Assembly (NCBI GenBank): GCA_045577415.1
Contig: JAZNII010000033.1
Location: forward strand, 1-15,061
Length of the DNA: 15,061 nucleotides
Reading direction: 5' to 3'
Source of the DNA: SVTX01 sp045577415
Lineage (GTDB): Bacteria > Bacillota > Clostridia > Oscillospirales > CAG-272
A model generated the notes under the pieces. The model searched no databases and had not been told where the DNA came from. It saw nothing but the letters and a program-made list of their open reading frames with translations. Made by a program: the position numbers and the translations under genes. Of the stretch, positions 1 through 4,562 are shown in pieces. How positions within the stretch are numbered: the stretch's first letter is position 1; each line of letters starts with the position of its first letter.

Positions 1-65
1 CACTAACAACCTTTCCTCAAGAGGAATTTAGTAGGCGGCGCGATAAATCAACCCAAATAAAGAAA

Positions 66-126
66 AAACCTTACTAATCCGTTCACAATTCGTTTGGAAT
101 TTCGAACGTTCGAATTAGTAAGGTTT
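66..126. repeat. Nested palindromic block
   Basis: A perfect 13-bp inverted repeat (arms 66-78 and 114-126, AAACCTTACTAAT and its complement) encloses about 35 bases. The right part of that loop contains a perfect 14-bp palindrome at 101-114, TTCGAACGTTCGAA. No T-run follows on either strand, so it does not look like a terminator. It could be an operator or a recombinase-binding site near the broken integrase that follows. The rest of 1-310 shows no convincing gene: open frames there have no ribosome site. Confidence 0.55.
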
Positions 127-310
127 GGTCGCAATAAGTCAACCCTAGTTGAACGGCTACGATCAACCTCAAAACAAAGCCGAAAGTTATGGCAGGAAAG
201 CGGTATTTCGCCTTGCTTTACAAAGATTTTTCAGCCTTATATCAGCGAGAACGATTTTGGCTTTTCCCATTACCGTATAGCACATATTTCACAAAAAGTC
301 AATACGAACG

Positions 311-518
311 ATGGCTCAGAAGTACATTTATAAGGCAAAGGGAGTTCTTAATCAGTGACCCCCTTTATAGAGTTTGGTTCATGCCGAGAGTCAACGGAAA
401 ACGCATATCGAGGAACGTCTACGCAAAGACACGAGAGGAATGCGAGGAAAAGCTCGCCGAGCTGATAAAGCAGATGAAAAAGGAAATCGCAGAGATGAAA
501 AAGTCAGCCAACACCTAA
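311..518 (+). pseudogene. Tyrosine-integrase N-terminal remnant (AP2-like arm-binding domain)
   Basis: An ATG at 311 opens a 15-residue reading (MAQKYIYKAKGVLNQ) that stops at once. A different frame then continues to a stop at 516-518 with NGKRISRNVYAKTREECEEKL followed by a lysine/glutamate-rich helix. The stretch 'NGKR..S.VYAKT..ECEEKL' is typical of the N-terminal AP2-like arm-binding domain of tyrosine integrases of Gram-positive mobile elements. The core-binding and catalytic domains are absent; the frame ends about 45 residues later and a terminator follows. I infer a decayed integrase with one frameshift around 345-355 and a lost C-terminus. The intact part could instead start at ATG 381, but no ribosome site precedes either start. 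The nearby tRNA-Pro scars fit an old integrative element. The family call rests on motif recognition only. Confidence 0.45.
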
Positions 519-527
519 ATGAAACCA

Positions 528-560
528 GGGGCGACCGTTTGTGGTCGCCCCCTCTTTTTT
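528..560 (+). terminator. Intrinsic terminator (GGGGCGACC hairpin)
   Basis: GGGGCGACC (528-536) pairs perfectly with GGTCGCCCC (543-551) around a six-base loop, followed by CTCTTTTTT. It ends plus-strand transcripts from the integrase remnant. An almost identical hairpin lies at 1615-1642 in the opposite orientation. Confidence 0.85.
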
Positions 561-593
561 AACTTAATTCACCTCCTTTTTAGTGTAACAAAA

Positions 594-617
594 AAGCAGT
601 ATCTTTCAATACTGCTT
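594..617 (-). terminator. Terminator of the 38-residue micro-gene
   Basis: On the minus strand AAGCAGTAT (617-609) pairs with ATACTGCTT (602-594) and runs into a T-tract. The hairpin begins inside the stop codon of the upstream micro-ORF, so it fits that gene and supports it being a real transcription unit. Confidence 0.75.
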
Positions 618-732
618 AATCATTAACCCAAATTTTGAATGCCTTTTTACCATACCAGCTGGCATAAATGATTCTGCCAGTCTTGGGATGCCGAAAATAC
701 TTTCGGAATATATAGTGCCCCTTCTTTTCCAT
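616..732 (-). CDS. Basic micro-protein of unknown function, 38 aa
   Basis: An ATG at 732 is preceded by a full AGGAGG (745-740) with seven bases spacing, one of the best ribosome sites in the window, and the stop is built into a terminator hairpin. The predicted protein begins MEKKGHYIFRKYFRHP and is rich in Lys, Arg, Tyr and Trp, with a TGRIIYASWYGKKAF core. It has no membrane segment or signal peptide. I do not recognise a named family. The composition suggests nucleic-acid or ribosome contact, but that is inference. A longer frame opening with TTG at 804 runs through the leader hairpin and is less likely. The gene is read from the consensus promoter at 859-887, divergent to the AbiEi-like gene, and two terminator-like hairpins lie between promoter and start. 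Expression may therefore be conditional. Confidence 0.6.
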   Translation of the reverse strand: MEKKGHYIFRKYFRHPKTGRIIYASWYGKKAFKIWVND

Positions 733-754
733 GCTATCACCTCCTTTCGGGCAT

Positions 755-796
755 AAAAAAAGCACCAAACCCGGAAAATCCGTTTTTGATGCTTTT
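755..796 (-). terminator. Leader hairpin 2: long terminator or attenuator
   Basis: On the minus strand a 12-bp stem (796-785 with 769-758, one G-T pair) encloses a CGGA/TCCG inner stem and ends in a run of seven T. It lies just upstream of the micro-ORF ribosome site, so transcripts from the promoter at 859-887 must cross it before translation of that ORF. Confidence 0.7.
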
Positions 797-806
797 ATAT
801 TCAATT

Positions 807-832
807 AAAAAAGGCCACCAAAAGGCAGCCTT
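807..832 (-). terminator. Leader hairpin 1: terminator-like
   Basis: On the minus strand AAGGCTGCC (832-824) pairs with GGTGGCCTT (819-811) around a TTTT loop, with two wobble pairs, and ends in six T. It sits about 20 bases after the predicted transcription start. With the next hairpin it forms a tandem terminator leader; alternatively the unit could make only a 45- to 97-base RNA. Confidence 0.65.
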
Positions 833-858
833 CAAATGGACATACTTATCCGAGATTT

Positions 859-887
859 ATTGTATCACACTTTTTTGAAAATGTCAA
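859..887 (-). promoter_or_regulatory. Sigma-A promoter for the micro-ORF leader
   Basis: On the minus strand TTGACA (887-882), a 17-bp spacer and TACAAT (864-859) give a near-perfect promoter, with transcription expected to start near 852. It is divergent from, and partly mirror-symmetric with, the promoter at 897-925. Its AAAAAAGTG spacer tract is repeated in inverted orientation there. Confidence 0.8.
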
Positions 888-896
888 TAGAAATGC

Positions 897-925
897 TTGA
901 AAAATATAGAAAAAAGTGATATAAT
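897..925 (+). promoter_or_regulatory. Sigma-A promoter of the AbiEi-like gene
   Basis: TTGAAA (897-902), a 17-bp spacer and TATAAT (920-925) predict a start near 932 and a short leader of about 40 bases. CACTTTTTT at 868-876 and AAAAAAGTG at 910-918 form an inverted repeat that ties this promoter to the divergent one. A single regulator could bind both. Confidence 0.8.
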
Positions 926-970
926 CGATTTAAGTAATCGCTCACATAGTTTGGTAAAAAGGTGACATTT

Positions 971-1606
971 ATGCTATACAACTACAATGAAGCAATAGAA
1001 TTATTCGGTTCAGACTATTATTTAAAACAAGCTCTTTCTAAAAAATCTTTTTTCAAAGTCGAAAAAGGCATCTACTCAGATAAAAAGGATAATTACACAA
1101 TATGTGAAATAGTTATGAAAAAATATCCCCATGCCTTTCTTGTAAAAGATAGTGCTTTATACCATATAGGATTTATAGAGACTGAACCCCAAAAAATACA
1201 TATTGGTACAGCACGCAATGCCTTACGCATTAAGGACGAAAGAGTTCAGCAGCATTTTTATAGTAATCTTGATTTATCATCGGTAGGATATGGTGTGGAT
1301 CACATATTATGCTGCAATAATTTAAAATCATATGTTACAGCAAACAATAACGAAATAAGAATTTGGGATTTGCAAGCATTACTCTTTGATTTGATAAGGG
1401 ATTCAAAGCTTTACCCTCAACCAGTATTGATAGACATTTTAATAAAATTCAGAGACTGCAAGGTGTTTACAAATTTCAATCGTTTCGAATTTAAAGAAGC
1501 ACTATTCTATGAAAGAATTCCATTCGACTATGAGTTACTGGATTTGATTGACGAAATTAGAGATCATGCTTGGAAAAGACAATGGGAACAAGAGTGGAAT
1601 TGGTAA
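971..1606 (+). CDS. AbiEi-like antitoxin / winged-helix transcriptional regulator, 211 aa
   Basis: The protein resembles the AbiEi antitoxin family of type IV toxin-antitoxin systems. An N-terminal helical segment (about 1-36) ends in FFKVEKGIYS, like the recognition helix and wing of the AbiEi winged helix. It is followed by YPHAFLVKDSALYHIGF (52-68), matching the family's pattern of 'P.A...ETALY..G'. The remaining 140 residues form the usual alpha/beta C-terminal part, ending in a Trp-rich tail. I chose ATG 971 because AAGGTG lies six bases upstream; a GTG at 962 would overlap that site. AbiEi normally precedes an AbiEii nucleotidyltransferase toxin and represses its own promoter through inverted repeats. 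No AbiEii gene is present here, so this is an orphan or pairs with something else, such as the divergent 38-residue ORF. It is AT-rich compared with the core genes to the right, which suggests horizontal acquisition. Confidence 0.65.
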   Translation: MLYNYNEAIELFGSDYYLKQALSKKSFFKVEKGIYSDKKDNYTICEIVMKKYPHAFLVKDSALYHIGFIETEPQKIHIGTARNALRIKDERVQQHFYSNLDLSSVGYGVDHILCCNNLKSYVTANNNEIRIWDLQALLFDLIRDSKLYPQPVLIDILIKFRDCKVFTNFNRFEFKEALFYERIPFDYELLDLIDEIRDHAWKRQWEQEWNW

Positions 1607-1614
1607 AATGAAAA

Positions 1615-1642
1615 GAGGGGCGACCACGAACGGTCGCCCCTC
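1615..1642. terminator. Convergent terminator hairpin (GGGGCGACC family)
   Basis: GAGGGGCGACC (1615-1625) pairs with GGTCGCCCCTC (1632-1642). On the minus strand it is followed by TTTTCATTTT, so it chiefly terminates the gene ending at 1682; on the plus strand the T-tract is poor. On the minus strand the core is almost identical to the hairpin at 528-551, differing in one loop base. Confidence 0.8.
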
Positions 1643-1681
1643 AAAAATTGCGGTGCAGTAGGCAAAGAAAAGCAATTCTTA

Positions 1682-2770
1682 TTACACGGGGATGAAGACA
1701 AATTCCTTGAAATGAAAATATTCGGTAATCTTGTCTTCTTTATTTTGACATTCGTATTTTCCAATCAGTCTCCCATTTTGAAAAACTTCGAATGAATTAA
1801 CATCTAATGTCGCGCGATTAATTTGCAGTATATCTCCGTCAATCATTTCTTGATCTAATCGCGCCAAATATATTTTGGAGCTTATCGGAGATTCGTCATG
1901 ATAATACGAAACTGATTTTGCCTTAAGGCAATTATTGTCTGAATAGGTATCGATTTTAAGTTGTATCAGATTATCCTGAGCCATATATCGTTCCGTATAA
2001 ATGGGTGGGCCATTTTTAGCAACTAAGATGTCAAAAAGAACATGAGCATATTTTCTTGTAGGCTGATTGCTTGCGTTGGCAAGCGAGAAAATATTGTCCA
2101 ACAATTCTATTATGGATACTTTAATATGATGTTCGTGAAGCTCATTGATGAATTCTGACATCTTATACTGCCGACCATCCATATTAAAATAATACTCTAC
2201 ATTGTTAATGCATTCGGGGGTAAGTTTTTCATGCCCCCACAAAATTAAATTGTGTTTATCAAAGTTGTCAAATCGTTTATGAAGCTTGATAAGACTGTAG
2301 AACTGTTGGCATAATTGGCAAATGTTAGAATGTTTTTTGATGTTAGCATGAGATAAAATCTGATCGGCGTCAAATCGCTCCCACTGCCGATATCCCACAC
2401 AAAATACAATATTTAGAATTTGACATAAGCAGTCATTGATTTCTGCTATATAACGACAATACTGGTGAATGTTTTGTTGGGCGAATGCACGACTATCAAG
2501 AATAGAATTTCCGACTTTATACCCAATCGACTGAATCAACTGCTTGCGAGATGTTCTTGTCTCAACAATCTGCTTGCACACATCTTCAATTATTTCACGA
2601 TTTTGTGTTGCCCATCGCAAGCAGTTAAATATTTTCCTAACATATGAAACCGTATCGGGAACAAGCAATTCTATAGTATCAGTTGAAAAATCTGTATGCT
2701 CATAATAAGAAATTCTATTGTTTAATTCAATCTCGGTGATGGTGCTGTAATCATTTAAGATGCTATTCAC
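1682..2770 (-). CDS. Uncharacterised helical protein, possibly HEPN-like, 362 aa
   Basis: I do not recognise this protein with confidence. The start is GTG at 2770, with AAAGGAG eight bases upstream; a longer reading back to 2884 has no ribosome site and runs over a tRNA-like stretch. The protein is mostly helical up to about residue 230 and more beta-rich after 285. It has no signal peptide or membrane segment, but several Cys and His (C114, C116, C151, C154). Residues 164-176 (HKRFDNFDKHNLI) contain R166 and H173, compatible with the R-x4-6-H motif of HEPN RNases and with the 'KHN' of Cthe_2314-like HEPN proteins; this is suggestive only. It converges on the AbiEi-like gene with a shared terminator between them. 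The start overlaps the stop of a possible small ORF (GTGTGA), which would couple their translation. It is AT-rich, like the rest of the accessory region. Confidence 0.6.
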   Translation of the reverse strand: MNSILNDYSTITEIELNNRISYYEHTDFSTDTIELLVPDTVSYVRKIFNCLRWATQNREIIEDVCKQIVETRTSRKQLIQSIGYKVGNSILDSRAFAQQNIHQYCRYIAEINDCLCQILNIVFCVGYRQWERFDADQILSHANIKKHSNICQLCQQFYSLIKLHKRFDNFDKHNLILWGHEKLTPECINNVEYYFNMDGRQYKMSEFINELHEHHIKVSIIELLDNIFSLANASNQPTRKYAHVLFDILVAKNGPPIYTERYMAQDNLIQLKIDTYSDNNCLKAKSVSYYHDESPISSKIYLARLDQEMIDGDILQINRATLDVNSFEVFQNGRLIGKYECQNKEDKITEYFHFKEFVFIPV

Positions 2771-2994
2771 ACTATGTTCTCCTTTACATAAAAATGGAAA
2801 AGCCACAAAGCGTTGTTGCTCTGCGGCTTTGCGGGTAAATCCGCAAGTTTGGTGGAAGGGCGGGGGTCGAACCCGCTTCGGCACTGCCCGAATTCATCTC
2901 TTGGTATAGCTTTCTTTTTACTTACTGTGACCCTATTGCTTGGTTTCCCCCATATAGTAAAGCCGATTCCCACCACAATATTTGTACTAATCAT
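2767..2994 (-). CDS. Possible small ORF, 75 aa, coupled to the 362-aa gene
   Basis: An ATG at 2994 has GGAGG (3006-3002) with suitable spacing. The frame ends in TGA at 2769-2767, overlapping the GTG start of the following gene, an arrangement typical of coupled translation. The predicted product (MISTNIVVGIGFTIWGKP...) has one short hydrophobic N-terminal stretch and no family I recognise. Against it, the second half runs through a tRNA-like T-arm and a hairpin, so this part may be noncoding sequence that happens to be open. The ribosome site and the stop-start overlap are the only positive evidence. Confidence 0.35.
   Translation of the reverse strand: MISTNIVVGIGFTIWGKPSNRVTVSKKKAIPRDEFGQCRSGFDPRPSTKLADLPAKPQSNNALWLFHFYVKENIV
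2800..2829 (-). other. Hairpin downstream of the tRNA-like fragment
   Basis: On the minus strand AAAGCCGCA and TGTGGCTTT form a nine-base-pair stem with one wobble, followed by TTCCATTTTT. It resembles a weak terminator just before the ribosome site of the 362-residue gene. Its function is uncertain. Confidence 0.4.
2850..2890 (-). other. tRNA 3'-end-like fragment (T-arm plus CCACCA)
   Basis: Read on the minus strand, GCGGG TTCGACC CCCGC (2876-2860) is a perfect five-base-pair T-arm with the invariant loop, followed by CCTTCCACCA. No matching 5' half can be found upstream and the acceptor count is off by one, so it is not a functional tRNA. It could be an attachment-site relic of an element that integrated at a tRNA 3' end. 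It lies inside the doubtful 75-residue ORF. Confidence 0.4.
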
Positions 2995-3125
2995 AACATT
3001 TCCTCCAGTAAGTTCAAAAAGTGAAATAATGAGTTTCACTATTTCGAGTCCGAGGGAAAGAACTTTCGTAGGGTCGAGGTTTTCAAAATTAAGCACCGCA
3101 AAACAAATTAGAACCAAATTTAAAT

Positions 3126-3162
3126 TCGAGTGTTCACAACCAAAATGGCTATGAACACTCGA
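3126..3162 (-). terminator. Hairpin following tRNA-Pro, probable terminator
   Basis: An 11-bp perfect inverted repeat (TCGAGTGTTCA, 3126-3136, with 3152-3162) extended by an inner AGCC/GGTT pairing begins three bases after the tRNA 3' end. The following sequence is AT-rich but has only short T-runs, so termination may be weak. Confidence 0.55.
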
Positions 3163-3164
3163 TA

Positions 3165-3240
3165 TGGTCGGAGTGACAGGATTCGAACCTGCGGCATCGA
3201 CGTCCCAAACGTCGCGCGCTACCAACTGCGCCACACCCCG
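3165..3240 (-). tRNA. tRNA-Pro(UGG), CCA encoded
   Basis: On the minus strand a complete cloverleaf is visible. The acceptor stem is CGGGGTG/CACTCCG with one G-T pair, the D-arm contains GCAGTTGGTAGCGC, the anticodon stem is CGACG/CGTCG around TTTGGGA, and the T-arm is CGCAGGTTCGAATCCTG. A73 and an encoded CCA follow. The anticodon at 3207-3205 is UGG, for proline. Unlike most tRNA genes in such genomes it has no good promoter directly upstream: the sequence before it is a repeat unit shared with a broken copy. The nearest consensus promoter in the same direction is at 3992-4020. It lies at the border between accessory genes (left) and tRNA scars (right), a classical integration hot spot. Confidence 0.96.
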
Positions 3241-3630
3241 AAAGGTAAAAAATATTGAATTTTTGCGGTTTTTCCGTAAGTGGTCAAATCTGTGGTCAAA
3301 CCACTTATTATGAGGATTTTGCGAGAGAGTAGAGTGCCGAAAAAGTCAGTGTTTACAAGGGTTTTCGGCGTTTTTTGCTTCGGGATACCTTGAGGGCGGT
3401 GTCCTGCTCCCAAACGTCGCGCGCTACCAACTGCGCCACACCCCGAAGTGTGAAAAATATTCGATTTTTGGTCAATTTCTGTAAGTGGTCAAATCTGTGG
3501 TCAAAACATTTTTTCGGTGTTTTTTTGAAAAGGCAAACAGCCGAAAAAGTCAATGGTTTACACATTTTCGCAAGCGAAAATCGGGTTTTCGAGCATTTGA
3601 AAAATCAAGAAGCCAAAACCGCCTGCATGC
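3203..3630 (-). repeat. Tandem repeat units carrying tRNA-Pro 5' halves
   Basis: The 40 bases 3203-3242 (5' half of the intact tRNA-Pro up to the anticodon loop) recur exactly at 3408-3447. A 25-base block at 3276-3300 recurs exactly at 3481-3505, the same 205-base offset. A third match (GCCGAAAAAGTCA at 3336 and 3540) keeps nearly that offset. The units are about 205 and 223 bases. Each contains two or three direct copies of TGGTCAA spaced 12 to 17 bases, reminiscent of integrase arm-binding sites. No gene is visible inside either unit. Duplicated tRNA halves with arm-like repeats suggest attachment-site scars. Confidence 0.75.
3408..3447 (-). pseudogene. tRNA-Pro 5' half, copy 2
   Basis: Identical to the 5' half of the intact tRNA-Pro from acceptor strand through the anticodon loop TTTGGGA. 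The sequence then departs (GCAGGACACC) and the 3' half of the tRNA is absent. The break immediately after the anticodon loop points to site-specific crossover there rather than random decay. Confidence 0.8.
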
Positions 3631-3669
3631 TCCCAAAGCTAGCGCGCTACCAATTGCGCCACACCTCGA
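3631..3669 (-). pseudogene. tRNA-Pro 5' half, copy 3 (diverged)
   Basis: Matches the intact tRNA 5' half at 34 of 39 positions and again stops at TTTGGGA. Like copy 2 it is then followed by GCA on the minus strand (GCATGCAGG). The differences alter the anticodon stem (CTAGC) and acceptor strand (CGAGGTG), so it derives from a different tRNA-Pro version. Confidence 0.75.
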
Positions 3670-3734
3670 TAAAATATTAAATTATTTAAAACCCGCGCAA
3701 TTGTCCGCTAATACACATAAACTCGCGCGCGCTT

Positions 3735-3957
3735 CCTGTTGTGACTAAGGCTCAAACTTCGCTCGTGACTTCGCTTGTTTTCGCCAAGTCACTGCCACTC
3801 CTTATGCCTCGCTCTATCCGCCATAGGCGGCGCTTCGGCAACGTCCCCTGTTGTGACTAAGGCTCAAACTTCGCTCATTCTTCGCTCGTTTTCACCAAGT
3901 CACTGCCACTCGAAAAATCTCCCTTCATCTGCCACAGGCAGCGGTCGATTTTTCTCC
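3735..3957. repeat. Two copies of a palindromic dispersed-type repeat
   Basis: A 65-base module at 3735-3800 recurs at 3847-3911 (first 30 bases identical, then a few changes), about 112 bases apart. Each module can fold through GTGACT near its start and AGTCAC near its end. Each is followed by a short perfect hairpin, CCGCCATAGGCGG at about 3819-3831 or CTGCCACAGGCAG at about 3929-3941. The second copy also has GAAAAATC/GATTTTTC arms around its hairpin. No open frame is credible. The layout resembles REP/MITE-like noncoding repeats; family identity is not known to me. Confidence 0.7.
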
Positions 3958-3978
3958 CCAATTGCGCCACACCTCGAT
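3958..3978 (-). pseudogene. tRNA-Pro 5' fragment, copy 4, next to the promoter
   Basis: Twenty-one bases here are identical to 3650-3670 of copy 3, covering the acceptor strand and D-arm, and then break in the D-loop. It sits about nine bases after the predicted start of the consensus promoter at 3992-4020. It therefore looks like the original 5' end of a tRNA-Pro gene, now separated from its body. Confidence 0.7.
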
Positions 3979-3991
3979 CTTCTGCCAATAT

Positions 3992-4020
3992 ATTATATCA
4001 AAGCTTTCCGCATTTGTCAA
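3992..4020 (-). promoter_or_regulatory. Perfect sigma-A promoter of the ancestral tRNA-Pro
   Basis: On the minus strand TTGACA (4020-4015), a 17-bp spacer and TATAAT (3997-3992) match the consensus exactly. Transcription would start near 3985, leaving a leader of about nine bases before the tRNA-Pro fragment at 3976, typical of tRNA genes. Transcripts would cross all scar copies before reaching the intact tRNA at 3240. Confidence 0.85.
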
Positions 4021-4086
4021 GTCTTATTATTACAAATAATTTTTTGTGTGCGAACACAGACTCAAATAAAATTATTCAAACAAAAA

Positions 4087-4127
4087 GTGGGGAGAAAAGG
4101 TTCCTGCTCGAAGCCTATTCTCCCCAC
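4087..4127 (-). terminator. Long hairpin with T-run, minus-strand terminator
   Basis: GTGGGGAGAA (4087-4096) pairs with TTCTCCCCAC (4118-4127), and the inner bases extend the stem. On the minus strand TTTTTGTTT follows, so a leftward transcript would end here, just before the tRNA promoter. No gene is visible whose transcript it would end, so an unannotated small RNA from about 4130-4290 is possible. Confidence 0.6.
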
Positions 4128-4495
4128 AAAAATTATCTGTTCACGCCAGCGCAAGAAGATGGAAGCGGCGTCCCCGACGACGCGCCCGTGAAACTCTGCG
4201 CTTTATCGTTGCAAAAAAGTTTTTCATGCAAATTACCGTCCCAACGAACCGTTTCAGGTATTACAAAAGGAAATTAAGTGAATTTTTAAATTGACCGCAA
4301 AAATCCAAGAAAAGAGATTCCGGACATATAGCTGCGCCGAGCTTTAGCTATGCCCAATAGTATTGTGCGCAAAAAAAGCAAATTTATTGGTCAAACCCCT
4401 TTAGTAATACGTGGAAATACAGGAAAAACAAGATAAAAACCGCCTAAATTAACATAAATATGCCACAGTCTACCGTTTGTGGAAAATATTGTTCC
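4128..4495. other. Intergenic stretch with several hairpins, no gene seen
   Basis: No open frame here has a ribosome site. Paired segments include AGCGCA/TGCGCT (about 4147 and 4196) around GGCGTC/GACGC-GCC, TTGCA-A-rich/T-rich-TGCAA (4209-4231), and CATATAGCT/AGCTATG (about 4325-4347). Together with the terminator at 4087-4127 they could form a structured RNA read leftward. I do not recognise a known class (not 6S, tmRNA or SRP by eye). Confidence 0.35.
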
Positions 4496-4524
4496 TTGAA
4501 CCACGCTTTCTCTTATGATACAAT
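4496..4524 (+). promoter_or_regulatory. Sigma-A promoter of the SleB-like gene
   Basis: TTGAAC (4496-4501), a 17-bp spacer and TACAAT (4519-4524) predict transcription from about 4531. This lies downstream of the ATG at 4515, ruling that codon out as the translation start. Confidence 0.8.
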
Positions 4525-4562
4525 ATATGCGTGGCCAAAAAAAGATGAAAGGAGTGGTTTTA

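Noticed and set aside
2771..2884. Upstream extension of the 362-residue gene to 400 residues
   Set aside because: No ribosome site, and it runs through a tRNA-like T-arm and hairpin in another frame. GTG 2770 has AAAGGAG.
2850..2925. Complete second tRNA gene
   Set aside because: No 5' acceptor strand, D-arm or anticodon arm pairs upstream, and the acceptor length is wrong.
2767..3234. 155-residue minus-strand frame beginning MAQLVARD
   Set aside because: Its first part is the tRNA-Pro sequence read as protein. Only the section from ATG 2994 has a ribosome site.
3203..3978. CRISPR array
   Set aside because: The repeats are few, spaced 200-300 bases apart and derived from tRNA; there are no cas genes.
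3375..4277. Several short plus-strand frames of 87-138 residues
   Set aside because: They read through tRNA fragments and palindromic repeats, lack ribosome sites and have unnatural composition.
4080..4290. 6S RNA, tmRNA or SRP RNA
   Set aside because: No conserved core of any of these was found by eye; kept only as an unassigned structured stretch.
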